A DNA stretch of 44,998 nt from Pseudomonadota bacterium (GTDB lineage Bacteria; Pseudomonadota; Gammaproteobacteria; Pseudomonadales; Moraxellaceae), in contig JAJZBU010000023.1 in the NCBI GenBank assembly GCA_021851865.1, positions 1 to 44,998 of the forward strand. The letters are read 5' to 3'. Below, one piece after another: positions 25,305 through 34,984 of this stretch. Position 1 is the first letter of the stretch, and the number at the start of each line of letters is the position of its first letter. Both the position numbers and the translations under genes were made by a program. The notes under the pieces were generated by a model. The model was not told where the DNA came from. It did no database searches and saw only the letters and a list, made by a program, of their open reading frames with translations.

Positions 25305-26834
25305 ATGCGTCATCTCACGATCATCATTGCAGGCTTTTTCATCGCCTGGACCGGCGCGGGGCAGGCGATGGCCGCCCCGCCGGTGGCGGCACCTTTGCAT
25401 CTGGTCGTGCTGATCGATGTGTCCGGGAGCATGCGGCACAACGACCCGACACAGGCGCGCCAGCATGCCCTGGGCTTGCTCTTGCGCCTTCTCCCGGCCG
25501 GTAGCGAGCTCTCGCTTTTGACCTTTGCCGCGCACCCGCATTCCTTATGGAGTAGCAGCAATTGGCAGTCGGCGCAGTTGGTGCAGGTTTTGCCCCGCCT
25601 GACGGCGATCGATGAACACGGCGCCTGGACGGATATCGATGCGGCGTTGCGGCAGGGTCTGCAGACGCTGGCGAGCGAGCCTGGCGGGCGGCAGCATTTG
25701 ATTTTGCTCACCGATGGATTTGTCGAATTGGGGCACGGTAGCGCGGCCGATGCCGTGTCGCGCGCTCAGGTATGGAATGAGGATCTGGCGCAGGCGCGTC
25801 GGCAGGGGGTGCATCTGCATACCCTGGCCCTGGGTGGAGAAGCTGATCTGCCCTTGCTACGGCATCTGGCCCTGGGCAGTGACGGGCGTTTTGTTTCGGC
25901 GCAAGTGCGGCAATTGACACCGGCGCTGCTCGACATCTTTGATGCTGCCGCTCCGGCGCAACGTTTGCCCGTGCAGGGACGGGCTTTCCAGGTCGATGTG
26001 AGCATTCATGCCATGACCCTGCTGCTCTTGGGCGGCTCGCAGGAGCGCTTGCCACGACTGCTCACCCCGCAGGGGGAGGCGTGGACGCCGCAGAAACATC
26101 CGGCATCGCTGAGCTGGACGCGAACGCCTGACTACGAACTGATTGAGGTCAAGAACCCGATGGCTGGGATCTGGCATCTCGATGCTGACCTCGGGCCGCG
26201 TAGCCGTTTGAGTGTGCTCAGCGACCTGACCTTGCAGGTGCATGGGGTGCCGATGAATGCCGCCGGTGAACAGCCTGTGGATCTTGACATTAGTTTGAAC
26301 GATACCCATGGCACGGTCGTCGATCCCGCCCTGCTCGGTCGTTGTGTTTTGACACGACATAGTGGTTTGCGCGGTCAGTTGCTCGATCAGGATCTGCTGT
26401 ACGATGGGCCGCAGCAAGGTTCGGTGATGATCCCCGACGATGGGCACTTTCAGTCACAGCTGCCGGGATGGCGACATGGCGGTGATCATATCGTGCGCAT
26501 CACCTTGCAATGCGCGGGTTTCTCCCGTGAGTTCGATCAGCTCGTGCATGTCACCGCGCATCGCGAAGATCTGCCGCCGCCCGCGTCGGCGGCGGTGCAG
26601 CCTGTGCCGCGCACGCCCCCCCATGCCCGACCGGCGCAGCACCTGCTGCGTTCGATTCTGATCGCCGTGCTGGCCGGCGCGCTGCTTCTGCTGGTGTTGG
26701 CCATGGCCTATATCGCCTGGCATAAGGCGCGGCTCAACAAGGCGCGTTCCCTGGTCGTATCGGAGGAGTCCGACGCACCTGACGAGTCTGATGCCGCCAC
26801 CAAGGCCACACAGGCAGCCCCCGACGATCACTGA
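25305..26834 (+). CDS. Secreted/membrane von Willebrand factor A domain protein
   Basis: A 509-residue protein. A signal peptide (LTIIIAGFFIAWTGAGQAMA) is followed by a VWA domain with an intact metal site: VVLIDVSGSMRHNDP and LILLTDGFVELG. A beta-rich extracytoplasmic region follows, then one membrane helix (ILIAVLAGALLLLVLAMAYI) and a short acidic cytoplasmic tail. It thus faces the periplasm. VWA domains bind partners through a divalent metal. The partner is unknown. The start ATG 25305 follows GGATGAGG. It may be cotranscribed with the small membrane protein upstream. Confidence 0.8.
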   Translation: MRHLTIIIAGFFIAWTGAGQAMAAPPVAAPLHLVVLIDVSGSMRHNDPTQARQHALGLLLRLLPAGSELSLLTFAAHPHSLWSSSNWQSAQLVQVLPRLTAIDEHGAWTDIDAALRQGLQTLASEPGGRQHLILLTDGFVELGHGSAADAVSRAQVWNEDLAQARRQGVHLHTLALGGEADLPLLRHLALGSDGRFVSAQVRQLTPALLDIFDAAAPAQRLPVQGRAFQVDVSIHAMTLLLLGGSQERLPRLLTPQGEAWTPQKHPASLSWTRTPDYELIEVKNPMAGIWHLDADLGPRSRLSVLSDLTLQVHGVPMNAAGEQPVDLDISLNDTHGTVVDPALLGRCVLTRHSGLRGQLLDQDLLYDGPQQGSVMIPDDGHFQSQLPGWRHGGDHIVRITLQCAGFSREFDQLVHVTAHREDLPPPASAAVQPVPRTPPHARPAQHLLRSILIAVLAGALLLLVLAMAYIAWHKARLNKARSLVVSEESDAPDESDAATKATQAAPDDH

Positions 26835-26896
26835 GTCATCCCCTTGTCATCGCTTCGGCCTAGTTTGAAAGCGGCGCTCATGATCGGGAGGAGGCC

Positions 26897-27340
26897 ATGC
26901 GGCGACGCCTGGGTTTATTACTGATTCTTCTAGGCTCTATGGCGAGCAGCCGGGCCGATTGCTGGCAACAGACGGCGCAGCGATTTGCTGTTTCGGCGCG
27001 CTTGCTGCAGGCGATTGCACAGGTGGAAAGTGGCGGTCGCAGCGAGGTCTGGCACCGTAATCATGACGGCAGCATCGATCGCGGCCTCATGCAGGTCAAT
27101 AGCCGCTGGTGGCCGCGCCTGATGCGTGCTGGCATCCAACCGAACGATCTTTTCGATGCCTGCGTCTGTATTCACGTCGGCGCCTGGATTTTGGCGCAGG
27201 CGATCGCGCATACGGGGGCGCGCTGGGCCGCCGTCGGGGTCTATCATGGTGGCTCGCAAGACGAGCGTAGACGCTACATCGCGCGCGTTTACCGCGCTTG
27301 GCGGCACGGCTCACCGCAGGTTCTGTCCAGTTCTGAGTGA
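26897..27340 (+). CDS. Small secreted lytic transglycosylase, IagB/VirB1-like
   Basis: A 147-residue protein with a signal peptide (LGLLLILLGSMASSRADC) and a compact SLT domain: AIAQVESGGRSEVWHRNHDG with the catalytic glutamate, GLMQVNSRWW, and CVCIHVGAWILAQ. Its size fits IagB/IpgF/VirB1 enzymes, which open the cell wall locally for trans-envelope machines. It ends three bases before the sigma54 promoter of fleS. A role in flagellar wall opening is a reasonable guess from its neighbours, but it could serve another system. Confidence 0.8.
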   Translation: MRRRLGLLLILLGSMASSRADCWQQTAQRFAVSARLLQAIAQVESGGRSEVWHRNHDGSIDRGLMQVNSRWWPRLMRAGIQPNDLFDACVCIHVGAWILAQAIAHTGARWAAVGVYHGGSQDERRRYIARVYRAWRHGSPQVLSSSE

Positions 27341-27342
27341 AT

Positions 27343-27358
27343 TGGTATAGCCCTTGCA
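27343..27358 (+). promoter_or_regulatory. Sigma54 promoter of fleSR
   Basis: TGGTATAGCCCTTGCA has the invariant GG (27344-27345) and GC (27356-27357) exactly 12 bases apart, with a full TTGCA downstream element. Transcription would start near 27370, just before fleS. In Pseudomonas the fleSR genes are driven by sigma54 with FleQ, which this site fits. Confidence 0.7.
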
Positions 27359-27396
27359 AGCGGATGGCTTGAGATCACCAGAAGGTGTCAAAAGCC

Positions 27397-28425
27397 ATGA
27401 GATCGTCCTCCATGCGCGCACAGATCCATGAATTTTCCGGGCCACCCGGACCTCTTCCGTCAAAAGTCCGTCGGGAAGTGTCCCTGGTCACCTCCTTGCC
27501 TGGCGGTGCCTTGATCGTCTGCCGTGACGGCCGGGTGGGTGAGTGCAATACCCTGGCCCTCGACATGCTTGGGGCGCCCCTGCTCAATGAGCCATGGTCG
27601 GCGGTGATCGAGCGGGCCTTCCTGCCGCGTCAGGACGATGGGCATGAGGTGTCCCTGTGCGATGGCCGGCGCGTCCGCATCGTCACTGAGGCCCTGTCCT
27701 CCGGAGAGGGGCAGTTGGTGCAACTCATCGATCTGACTGAGTCGCGTGCCTGGCAGGACAAAGTGGCGCACCATCAACGCGTCTTTGCGCTTGGACAGAT
27801 GGCGGCGACCTTGGCGCATCAATTGCGGACACCGCTGAGTACGGCGACGCTCTACGCTTCGCATCTGGCGCAGGGGCAATGGTCTGGCGATCAGGGAAAA
27901 TATTTCGCACGCCAGCTGCTTACCCAGTTGGCCACCATGGAAAGTCAGATTCAAACCCTGCTCTTGCTGGCGCGCCGCGAACTGCCTTTGTGTGATCGTC
28001 TGACCCTGCCGGCACTGGCGGCCTCCTGGCAGGTACGCTGGCCGCGGCTGCAGCACGCGCCACTGCCGAGCGATCTCGAGCGAACGCAGGTGCTGGTGCA
28101 CGCTCAGGCGCTGATCGAGGCCATGGACAATCTCGTACGCAATGCCGAGGAAGTCTCGCCTGGACAGGTGCGCTTGGTCCTGCGTCGGTGCGCGCGCGAA
28201 CTGCATGTCGAGGTGCATGACGCCGGCGCCGGGCTCGATGCCGCTGACTTGGCCGCGCTCGAACGCCCCTTCCATAGCAGCAAACCGAATGGGCATGGCC
28301 TCGGTCTGGCCCTGGTGCGCAGCATCATGGCCGCCCATGCAGGATGCCTGCGGGTGCGCAGTCAACGTGGCGAGGGAAGCGTGTTCGCCCTGGTTTTACC
28401 CTTGTTGGAGGAGAAGCAGTCATGA
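27397..28425 (+). CDS. fleS: Flagellar two-component sensor kinase FleS/FlrB
   Basis: A 342-residue cytoplasmic histidine kinase without membrane helices, as in FleS/FlrB. A PAS-like region (about 30-115) precedes the phospho-histidine motif in ATLAHQLRTPLSTATLYA and the ATPase boxes (MDNLVRNAEE, DAGAGL, GHGLGLALVRSI). It phosphorylates FleR to switch on the middle flagellar genes. An in-frame GTG at 27385 is an alternative start. The stop overlaps the fleR start (ATGA). The immediate sigma54 promoter places it under the master regulator FleQ, which is not in the window. Confidence 0.88.
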   Translation: MRSSSMRAQIHEFSGPPGPLPSKVRREVSLVTSLPGGALIVCRDGRVGECNTLALDMLGAPLLNEPWSAVIERAFLPRQDDGHEVSLCDGRRVRIVTEALSSGEGQLVQLIDLTESRAWQDKVAHHQRVFALGQMAATLAHQLRTPLSTATLYASHLAQGQWSGDQGKYFARQLLTQLATMESQIQTLLLLARRELPLCDRLTLPALAASWQVRWPRLQHAPLPSDLERTQVLVHAQALIEAMDNLVRNAEEVSPGQVRLVLRRCARELHVEVHDAGAGLDAADLAALERPFHSSKPNGHGLGLALVRSIMAAHAGCLRVRSQRGEGSVFALVLPLLEEKQS

Positions 28426-29738
28426 GTGGCTTGCGTTTGCTCGTGGTGGAAGATGACGCCGCCTTGCGCCAAGCCCTGGCCGATACCCTGATGCTGGCTG
28501 GAATCGAGGTCGATCTGGCGGCGACTGGCGATGCGGCCGAGGCGATGGTTTTAGCGACGACGTATGCCATGGTCGTCTCCGACATCAATATGCCGGGGCG
28601 CGATGGCTGGTCGCTCTTGCGCCGCTTGCGTCAGATCGATCCTGGTTTGCCGGTTCTGATGATGACCGCCTATGCCAGCATCGCCGCGGCCGTCGATGCC
28701 CTGCAGGAAGGTGCGGTCGACTATCTGGCCAAACCCTTCACCCCCGATGTCCTCATGACCCGCGTCCTACAATATGCCCGGCGCACTCCGGGAGGACAGG
28801 AACCGGTGGCGAGCAGCGCCAGCACGCAGCGTTTGCTGGCCATGGCGCGCAAGGTGGCGGAAGCTGACGTCAGCGTGCTGATCACCGGTGAATCGGGGAC
28901 CGGCAAGGAGGTTATGGCGCGTTATATCCATCGGCATTCGGCGCGTGCCGACCGGCCTTTTGTGGCGATCAATTGCGCTGCCATCCCGGAAAACATGCTT
29001 GAGTCCATGCTCTTCGGCTATGAAAAAGGTGCTTTCACCGGTGCCTATACGACGCAGCCGGGCAAGTTCGAACAGGCCCAGGGCGGGACCTTGTTGCTCG
29101 ATGAAATCTCCGAGATGCCTTTGCCTTTGCAAGCCAAGCTGTTGCGTGTCTTGCAGGAACGCGAGGTGGAAAGACTAGGTGGCCGGCACCCCATTGCACT
29201 CGACGTTCGTATCCTCGCGACCAGCAACCGTCTCCTCGCTGAAGAGATCGCGCAGATGCGTTTTCGTGAGGATCTTTATTACCGGCTCAATGTTTTTCCC
29301 CTGCAGTGCACGCCTTTGCGCGAGCGCCGTGACGATATCCCGGAACTGACCGACTATTTCATCGCCGAACATGCCCAGCGCTACCAGCCTTTGCCGCGTC
29401 TCAGCGCCGACGCCATCGCCTGCCTGTGCCAGCATGACTGGCCGGGGAATGTGCGCGAGCTGAGCAATGTCGTGCAACGCGCTCTCGTCTTGCATGTGGG
29501 CGGCGTGATCCACGCCGAGGATATCGTCTTCGATACGCTCGGAGCGCGTCCACGCGTCCTCGAAGTGTCGCCTTCGCATGATCTGCACAGCGATGTGCAG
29601 CAACGCGAGTTTGAACTCATCGCGCAGGTCCTGGTGCAGGCGGCGAGCAAGAAAGTGGCGGCGCAGCGCCTGGGCATCAGCGATCGCACCTTGCGCTACA
29701 AGCTGTCGCAGATGCGGGAACAGGGATATGCCGTTTGA
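28422..29738 (+). CDS. fleR: Flagellar sigma54-dependent response regulator FleR/FlrC
   Basis: A 438-residue NtrC-type activator. A receiver (phospho-acceptor near residue 53 in VVSDINMPGRDG) precedes an AAA+ domain with Walker A GESGTGKE (156-163), the sigma54 contact loop GAFTGAYT and Walker B LLLDEISEMPL. A Fis-type helix-turn-helix ends the protein (AQRLGISDRTLRYKLSQM). It activates class III flagellar operons. The site before fliE, nine bases after its stop, is a natural target for it or for FleQ. The start follows GGAGGAGAAG and overlaps fleS. Confidence 0.93.
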   Translation: MSGLRLLVVEDDAALRQALADTLMLAGIEVDLAATGDAAEAMVLATTYAMVVSDINMPGRDGWSLLRRLRQIDPGLPVLMMTAYASIAAAVDALQEGAVDYLAKPFTPDVLMTRVLQYARRTPGGQEPVASSASTQRLLAMARKVAEADVSVLITGESGTGKEVMARYIHRHSARADRPFVAINCAAIPENMLESMLFGYEKGAFTGAYTTQPGKFEQAQGGTLLLDEISEMPLPLQAKLLRVLQEREVERLGGRHPIALDVRILATSNRLLAEEIAQMRFREDLYYRLNVFPLQCTPLRERRDDIPELTDYFIAEHAQRYQPLPRLSADAIACLCQHDWPGNVRELSNVVQRALVLHVGGVIHAEDIVFDTLGARPRVLEVSPSHDLHSDVQQREFELIAQVLVQAASKKVAAQRLGISDRTLRYKLSQMREQGYAV

Positions 29739-29746
29739 ATGCGGTT

Positions 29747-29762
29747 TGGCGCGTAATTTGCA
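29747..29762 (+). promoter_or_regulatory. Sigma54 promoter of the fliE operon
   Basis: TGGCGCGTAATTTGCA matches the sigma54 consensus TGGCACG-N4-TTGCA at all but one position, with GG (29748-29749) and GC (29760-29761) 12 bases apart. Transcription should begin near 29773, about 56 bases before fliE. The leader contains a small stem (GGCGC...GCGCC, about 29785-29798). Confidence 0.85.
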
Positions 29763-29828
29763 AGAAATTTGCAAGTGATGGGCTAGGCGCTGCGGCGCCA
29801 TAAAAATGACTCGCTGGAGGCCAGGATC

Positions 29829-30161
29829 ATGATTCAGGGCGTGGGACATCTCTCGCAGTTGCTGGCTGAAATGGATCGCATGAAAGTGGGCGCCGGCGCT
29901 CCGGCCGCAGCCCCCAGTGCGACGCAGGCACCGGCTGGTGCTGATTTTACCCAAGTCTTCAAGGCCGCCATCGGTCATGTCAATGAGCTGCAGCAGCGCT
30001 CTGAAAGCATGCAGAAGGCTTTTGAGATGGGGGATAGCAAGGTCGATCTCACCCAGGTGATGGTGGCTCTGCAGAAGGCCAATCTGTCACTTGAAGGCAT
30101 GATCCAGGTCCGTAATAAATTCATCAATGCTTATAAAGAAATCATGAGCATGTCGATCTGA
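29829..30161 (+). CDS. fliE: Flagellar hook-basal body protein FliE
   Basis: A 110-residue protein that joins the MS ring to the proximal rod. FliE features are FTQVFKAAIGHVNELQQ, the helix around VDLTQVMVALQKANLSLE and the end VRNKFINAYKEIMSMSI. It lacks a cleaved signal and is exported through the flagellar type III path. It is the first gene of fliEFGHIJ, 12 bases before fliF, and follows the sigma54 site. Confidence 0.95.
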   Translation: MIQGVGHLSQLLAEMDRMKVGAGAPAAAPSATQAPAGADFTQVFKAAIGHVNELQQRSESMQKAFEMGDSKVDLTQVMVALQKANLSLEGMIQVRNKFINAYKEIMSMSI

Positions 30162-30173
30162 GGAGTCTGAATC

Positions 30174-31934
30174 ATGGCCGAACTTGCGACCTCGGCACAG
30201 GGAAACAGCCTGTCTTTACCGTTCATGGACGGCCTCGGCCGTCTCGGCATTCTCAAGCAGATCGGCCTGCTGGTCGGGCTGGCAGCCAGCGTCGCTCTCG
30301 GTGTGGCGGTCGTTCTGTGGTCGCGTGATACCCCCTATCAGACCTTGGTGACGCAGCCGGATGCACAAGCAGCGGCGCAGATAGGAAGCCTGCTGGAGCA
30401 ATCACATATCGATTATCGTATCGATCCGGACAGCGGCGTCATCATGGTCGATGGTCGCCGTCTCGAGGAGGCCAAGCTGAAACTGGCCAGCAGTGGTTTG
30501 GCGCCGCACCCCAATCCCGGCTATGAACTGCTCGACAATGAGCCTTTCGGCAGCAGCCAGTTCATGGAGACGGCGCGCTACTACCGTTCCGTCGAAGGTG
30601 AGCTGGCGCGCACCATCAGCGCGATGGCGGGCATCCGCGAGGCGCGCGTGCATCTGGCCATTCCCAAGCATTCGGTGTTTGTCGGCGATGACAGCCACCC
30701 TTCGGCGTCGGTCTTCGTCAGTCAGTTGGGTCTCTCGCCTCTGGATCGTTCACAGGTGGCGGCCATCGTCCATCTCGTCGCCGCCAGCGTGCCCAATATG
30801 CGGCCACAGGATGTCGCCTTGGTCGATCAGAGCGGTCACTTGCTGTCTAGTGACGACAATGATCCGGGAGCGCTGCTCTCCGAGCATCAACTGCAATACC
30901 AAAAAGGCGTCGAGACCGACTTGCGGCGGCGTATCCAGGAGATGCTGACGCCCATCCTCGGGCCGGGCGGGTTCCATGTCGAGGTGTCGGCGGATCTCGA
31001 TTTCAACAAAGTCGAGCAGACGGCCGAGAATTTCAATCCCGATCTTCCGGCCTTGCGCAGTGAGCAGACGGTCTCGGAGATGCAAAATGCCGGCAGCGGG
31101 GCGGTCGGAGTGCCGGGGGCGCTGTCGAACCAACCGCCCAATGGTGGGAGCGCACCGGCGACGACGAATGCCGCCAGCCTGCCTAAAACAGGACCGGGCG
31201 CCGCGGGTTTTGGGAATACGGGGGGTGGGGCGGCGAGCGCCAGCACGACGACGAGTTCGCCGGGGAGTCAGCGGCAGGAGTCGACGAAGAATTTCGAGCT
31301 GGATCACATGGTCAGTCATGTACAGCAGCAGGTCGGCGCCATCAAACGCCTGTCGGTGGCGGTCGTGGTCGACAACATGTTTACGACGGTGAAGACGAGC
31401 AAGGGCGTAAAGACCCAGCGCGTTCCGCTCAATGCACAGCAACTGCAGCGGTTGACGACCCTGATTCGCGACTCGGTCGGCTATGATGTCACGCGTGGCG
31501 ATCAGGTGTCGGTGGTCAATCAGCCCTTTGTCGACATGTCGGCCCTGGAGGCGACGTCGGTTCAGGAGAGCTCGCCCTGGTGGAAGCAGACTTGGTTTCT
31601 CACCCTGCTGCGCCAAGTTCTCGGGGGGCTCTTCATCCTGGTGCTGGTGCTGGCCGTCCTGCGGCCGATCATGCGCAATCTGTCGCAAAAGAGCGCCGTC
31701 GAAGTCGCCGAGGAAGAAGCCGCCTTGCACGAGCTCGGACTGGATGGTGGGTCGGGCGGCGGCGTCGGCGAAGGGGGGCGAGTCACCTTGAGTGGCGCGG
31801 CAGAAGACCTTATGCTGCCAGGACCCCATGATGGTTTCGAGAGCCAACTGGCCGCCGTCAAGGCGATGATCGCGGAAGATCCAGGCCGTGTTGCGCAGGT
31901 CGTCAAGGAGTGGGTCAATAAAGATGCATCCTGA
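30174..31934 (+). CDS. fliF: Flagellar MS-ring protein FliF
   Basis: A 586-residue membrane protein that forms the MS ring of the basal body. An N-terminal membrane helix (IGLLVGLAASVALGVAVVLW) is followed by ring-building motifs (YQTLVTQPDAQAAAQIGSLL and SVEGELARTISAMAGIREAR). A low-complexity G/A/S/T insertion sits near 330-385, then a second membrane helix (VLGGLFILVLVLAVLRPIM) and a cytoplasmic tail that binds FliG (VKAMIAEDPGRVAQVVKEW). Length and layout are normal. Confidence 0.96.
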   Translation: MAELATSAQGNSLSLPFMDGLGRLGILKQIGLLVGLAASVALGVAVVLWSRDTPYQTLVTQPDAQAAAQIGSLLEQSHIDYRIDPDSGVIMVDGRRLEEAKLKLASSGLAPHPNPGYELLDNEPFGSSQFMETARYYRSVEGELARTISAMAGIREARVHLAIPKHSVFVGDDSHPSASVFVSQLGLSPLDRSQVAAIVHLVAASVPNMRPQDVALVDQSGHLLSSDDNDPGALLSEHQLQYQKGVETDLRRRIQEMLTPILGPGGFHVEVSADLDFNKVEQTAENFNPDLPALRSEQTVSEMQNAGSGAVGVPGALSNQPPNGGSAPATTNAASLPKTGPGAAGFGNTGGGAASASTTTSSPGSQRQESTKNFELDHMVSHVQQQVGAIKRLSVAVVVDNMFTTVKTSKGVKTQRVPLNAQQLQRLTTLIRDSVGYDVTRGDQVSVVNQPFVDMSALEATSVQESSPWWKQTWFLTLLRQVLGGLFILVLVLAVLRPIMRNLSQKSAVEVAEEEAALHELGLDGGSGGGVGEGGRVTLSGAAEDLMLPGPHDGFESQLAAVKAMIAEDPGRVAQVVKEWVNKDAS

Positions 31935-31945
31935 GGTGATTGATC

Positions 31946-32980
31946 ATGGCTGAGGCAGAGAAAGCCGGTGAGACCGGTCTGGTATCGGGGAAAATGACGC
32001 CTCTCGAGCGCGCTGCGGTCTTGCTGATGACCGTCGGCGAGCAGGATGCGGCGGCCGTCCTCAAGCATCTGTCGCCACGCGAAGTACAGCGCATCGGTAC
32101 GACCATGGCCGCTCTCGCCAATGTCCAGCGCGGCAGTGTCGAAGGGGTGTTCAATGACTTCATCGGAGTGGTACGCGAACAAACCGGACTGGGTGTCGGC
32201 AATGAAGAGTACATCCGCAAGATGCTGGTGTCCGCCCTCGGCGAAGATCGCGCCGGCTCACTGATCGACCGTATCCTGCTCGGCGGTAATACCAAGGGAC
32301 TCGACACGCTGAAGTGGCTGGATGCGCGCAGTGTCAGTGAACTCATCCGCTACGAGCATCCGCAGATCCAGGCCATCGTCATCTCCTATCTCGAAGCCGA
32401 TCAAGCGGCCGAGGTTCTGCAGAGCATGCCGGAGAATGTACGCGTCGATCTGATTTTGCGCATCGCCAAGCTGACCTCGGTGCAGCCGACGGCGATCCAG
32501 GAGCTCAATGACATTCTCGAGAAGCAGTTCTCCGCCAGCAATGCTCCACAAAAGGGACTCGGTGGCGTCAAGTGCGCGGCGGATATCATGAATTTCCTCG
32601 ATACGGCGGTGGAAGCCAAGATCATGGAGGATCTCAATGGCCAAGATGAGGGCATGGCCACGGCGATCGCTGATCTGATGTTCGTCTTTGAAAACCTGAA
32701 AGAAGTCGACGATCGTGGCATCCAGACCTTGCTGCGGGAAGTGGCGTCGGAGACGCTGATCGTGGCGCTCAAAGGCGCCGATGAAGAACTGCGCGAAAAA
32801 ATCTTTCGCAATATGTCGAAACGCGCTGCAGAATTGCTCAAGGATGACCTCGAGAATCGTGGGCCGGTCAAGGTCAGTGACGTGCAGTCTGCGCAGAAAG
32901 AAATCCTCGCGGTCGCCCGCCGCCTGTCCGATGCCGGTGAACTGGTGCTCGGTGGCAAAGGTGGCGAGCAGATGCTCTGA
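31946..32980 (+). CDS. fliG: Flagellar motor switch protein FliG
   Basis: A 344-residue rotor protein that binds FliF, FliM and the stator to turn torque into rotation. Diagnostic parts are LTPLERAAVLLMTVGEQ-like N-terminal helices (here MTPLERAAVLLMTVGEQDAA), EHPQIQAIVISYLEADQAAE in the middle, and the C-terminal torque helix DDRGIQTLLREVASETLIVA. The start at 31946 follows GAGGTGATTG; a TTG at 31940 is possible. It follows fliF by 11 bases. Confidence 0.96.
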   Translation: MAEAEKAGETGLVSGKMTPLERAAVLLMTVGEQDAAAVLKHLSPREVQRIGTTMAALANVQRGSVEGVFNDFIGVVREQTGLGVGNEEYIRKMLVSALGEDRAGSLIDRILLGGNTKGLDTLKWLDARSVSELIRYEHPQIQAIVISYLEADQAAEVLQSMPENVRVDLILRIAKLTSVQPTAIQELNDILEKQFSASNAPQKGLGGVKCAADIMNFLDTAVEAKIMEDLNGQDEGMATAIADLMFVFENLKEVDDRGIQTLLREVASETLIVALKGADEELREKIFRNMSKRAAELLKDDLENRGPVKVSDVQSAQKEILAVARRLSDAGELVLGGKGGEQML

Positions 32981-33006
32981 GTTTTCGCACAGGCGGGGGG
33001 GATGGA

Positions 33007-33669
33007 ATGGGTGATGATCATGAGGTGAAATCCCCGGGGCGTCTGACGGCTTATGAACGTTGGGAGGTGCCGAGTCTGGATGCGGCGGTGCGAGCGGCGG
33101 CGGAGAAGGCGCGCCCACGTCTGCCGACGGCCGAGGAACTCGAGCAACTGCGACGGCAGGTGCACGACGAGGCTTATGCCAGCGGTCACGCCCAGGGATT
33201 GCAGCAGGGCCTGAACGAAGGTCGCCAGCAAGGACAGGCTGAGGTGACGGCGCAGGCGGCGCGGTTGGCGGCCATCATCCAGGCTTATACGCATCCTGTT
33301 GAACAGCAACAGCAAGCCATCGCCAGCGAATTGCTGACCCTGACCCGGCAACTCGCGCAGGTGGTGATCGAGCAGGAACTGCAGTCGTCGACGGCGGGGT
33401 TGGAGACGATCATCGCTCGCACGCTGCAACAGATCGCGGACCAGGCACTATCTTTGAGCCTGCAGCTCAATCCTGAGGATGCGCAGCTGCTGCGAGCGCA
33501 GCTACTGGCGACGCAGGGCTGGCAGGCGACGTGGCGCATCATCGAGAACCCCTTGCTGAGCCCGGGTGGCTGCATCATCGAGACACCGATGCACTACGTC
33601 GACGCGCGTATCGATCTGCGTCGGGAACAGGTGTTTGCCGTTCTGGATCCGGCGCATGGACCTGCTTGA
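33007..33669 (+). CDS. fliH: Flagellar assembly protein FliH
   Basis: A 220-residue protein with a variable N-terminus, a Q/G-rich helical middle ([20 protein letters not shown]) containing the GxxxG-like repeats typical of FliH, and a C-terminal domain ([15 protein letters not shown], then [13 protein letters not shown]). FliH binds the ATPase FliI and regulates delivery of export substrates. It overlaps fliI by 14 bases. Confidence 0.88.
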   Translation: MGDDHEVKSPGRLTAYERWEVPSLDAAVRAAAEKARPRLPTAEELEQLRRQVHDEAYASGHAQGLQQGLNEGRQQGQAEVTAQAARLAAIIQAYTHPVEQQQQAIASELLTLTRQLAQVVIEQELQSSTAGLETIIARTLQQIADQALSLSLQLNPEDAQLLRAQLLATQGWQATWRIIENPLLSPGGCIIETPMHYVDARIDLRREQVFAVLDPAHGPA

Positions 33670-34984
33670 GACCTTGCGTTCCCGGCGCAGCGCCATCGTG
33701 GCGCCGCGCCTGCAGGTGGCAGGGCGGCTGACGCGCATGGTGGGAATGACGCTGGAGGCGGTCGGTCTTCATTGTGTCACCGGCGGCCGCTGCCTGATCC
33801 AGCGCGACGAAGGAGAAGCGATCGAAGCTGAAGTGGTCGGTTTTCATCGCGACGTCACCTATCTCATGCCGGTCAGCAGTATCGAAGGACTGCGCCCGGG
33901 TGCGCCCGTGCATCCGGCGGCGGGTGTGGCGCGTTTTCCGGCGGGACCTGCGTTGCTCGGACGTGTCATCGATGGTCGTGGGCGTCCTCTCGATGGTCGT
34001 GGCCCGTTGTCGACACAGATCTTCGTCGGTCTGCAAGGTGCCGTGATCAATCCTTTGCAGCGTCAACCGATCACGCAGCCCATGGATGTCGGTGTGCGCG
34101 CCATCAATGCCCTGACGACGGTGGGGCGAGGTCAACGCATGGGGTTGTTCGCCGGCTCCGGTGTCGGCAAGAGCGTCCTCCTCGGCATGATGGCGCGTCA
34201 CGCCCAGGCCGATGTCATCGTGGTCGGTCTGATCGGAGAGCGTGGTCGTGAGGTCAAGGAGTTCATTCACGACATCCTCGGTGAGGAGGGGCTGCGCAAG
34301 TCCGTGGTCGTGGCGGCTCCTGCCGATGATCCGCCCTTGCTGCGTCTGCATGCGGCGGCCTTGGCGACGGCCTTGGCTGAGTATTTTCGTGATCAGGGGC
34401 AGCACGTTCTGCTGCTCATGGACTCGCTCACCCGTTATGCCCAGGCGCAACGCGAGATCGGACTGGCCATCGGCGAACCACCGGCGACCAAGGGCTATCC
34501 TCCTTCCGCTTTTGCCAAATTGCCGGCTCTCGTCGAGCGTGCCGGCAATGGCTGGCAGGGTGGTGGGTCGATGACAGCTTTTTACACTGTTCTGACGGAA
34601 GGCGACGACCTGCAGGACCCGATCGCCGATGCCGCTCGCGCTATCCTCGATGGGCATCTCGTGCTCTCGCGTCGACTGGCCGATGAAGGGCATTTTCCGG
34701 CCATCGACATCGAGGCTTCGATATCACGACTGATGCCGGCCCTGGTGACGCCAGAGGCGCTGACGCAAGCCATTCGCTTCAAGCAGGTCTCGTCGCACCA
34801 CCAGCAAAATCGTGATCTGATCAGTATCGGGGCCTATGTGCGCGGCTCCGATCTGGAGACCGATTTTTATCTCGATCATCGCCAGGAGATCCTGGAGTTT
34901 CTGCGCCAGGGCATGCTTGAGAAATCAGGGCTCGAGGAAGCGCGTTTGCGCCTTGAGCGTCTGCTCAAACAAGGTACGGCCTGA
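33656..34984 (+). CDS. fliI: Flagellum-specific ATPase FliI
   Basis: A 442-residue ATPase of the flagellar type III export apparatus, related to F1 beta. Walker A is [15 protein letters not shown] (about 163-177), followed by [16 protein letters not shown], the Walker B region [20 protein letters not shown] and [18 protein letters not shown]. The start [16 protein letters not shown] at 33656 fits the family. A longer reading from 33566 adds non-homologous residues. Its stop overlaps the fliJ start (TGATG). Confidence 0.96.
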   Translation: MDLLETLRSRRSAIVAPRLQVAGRLTRMVGMTLEAVGLHCVTGGRCLIQRDEGEAIEAEVVGFHRDVTYLMPVSSIEGLRPGAPVHPAAGVARFPAGPALLGRVIDGRGRPLDGRGPLSTQIFVGLQGAVINPLQRQPITQPMDVGVRAINALTTVGRGQRMGLFAGSGVGKSVLLGMMARHAQADVIVVGLIGERGREVKEFIHDILGEEGLRKSVVVAAPADDPPLLRLHAAALATALAEYFRDQGQHVLLLMDSLTRYAQAQREIGLAIGEPPATKGYPPSAFAKLPALVERAGNGWQGGGSMTAFYTVLTEGDDLQDPIADAARAILDGHLVLSRRLADEGHFPAIDIEASISRLMPALVTPEALTQAIRFKQVSSHHQQNRDLISIGAYVRGSDLETDFYLDHRQEILEFLRQGMLEKSGLEEARLRLERLLKQGTA

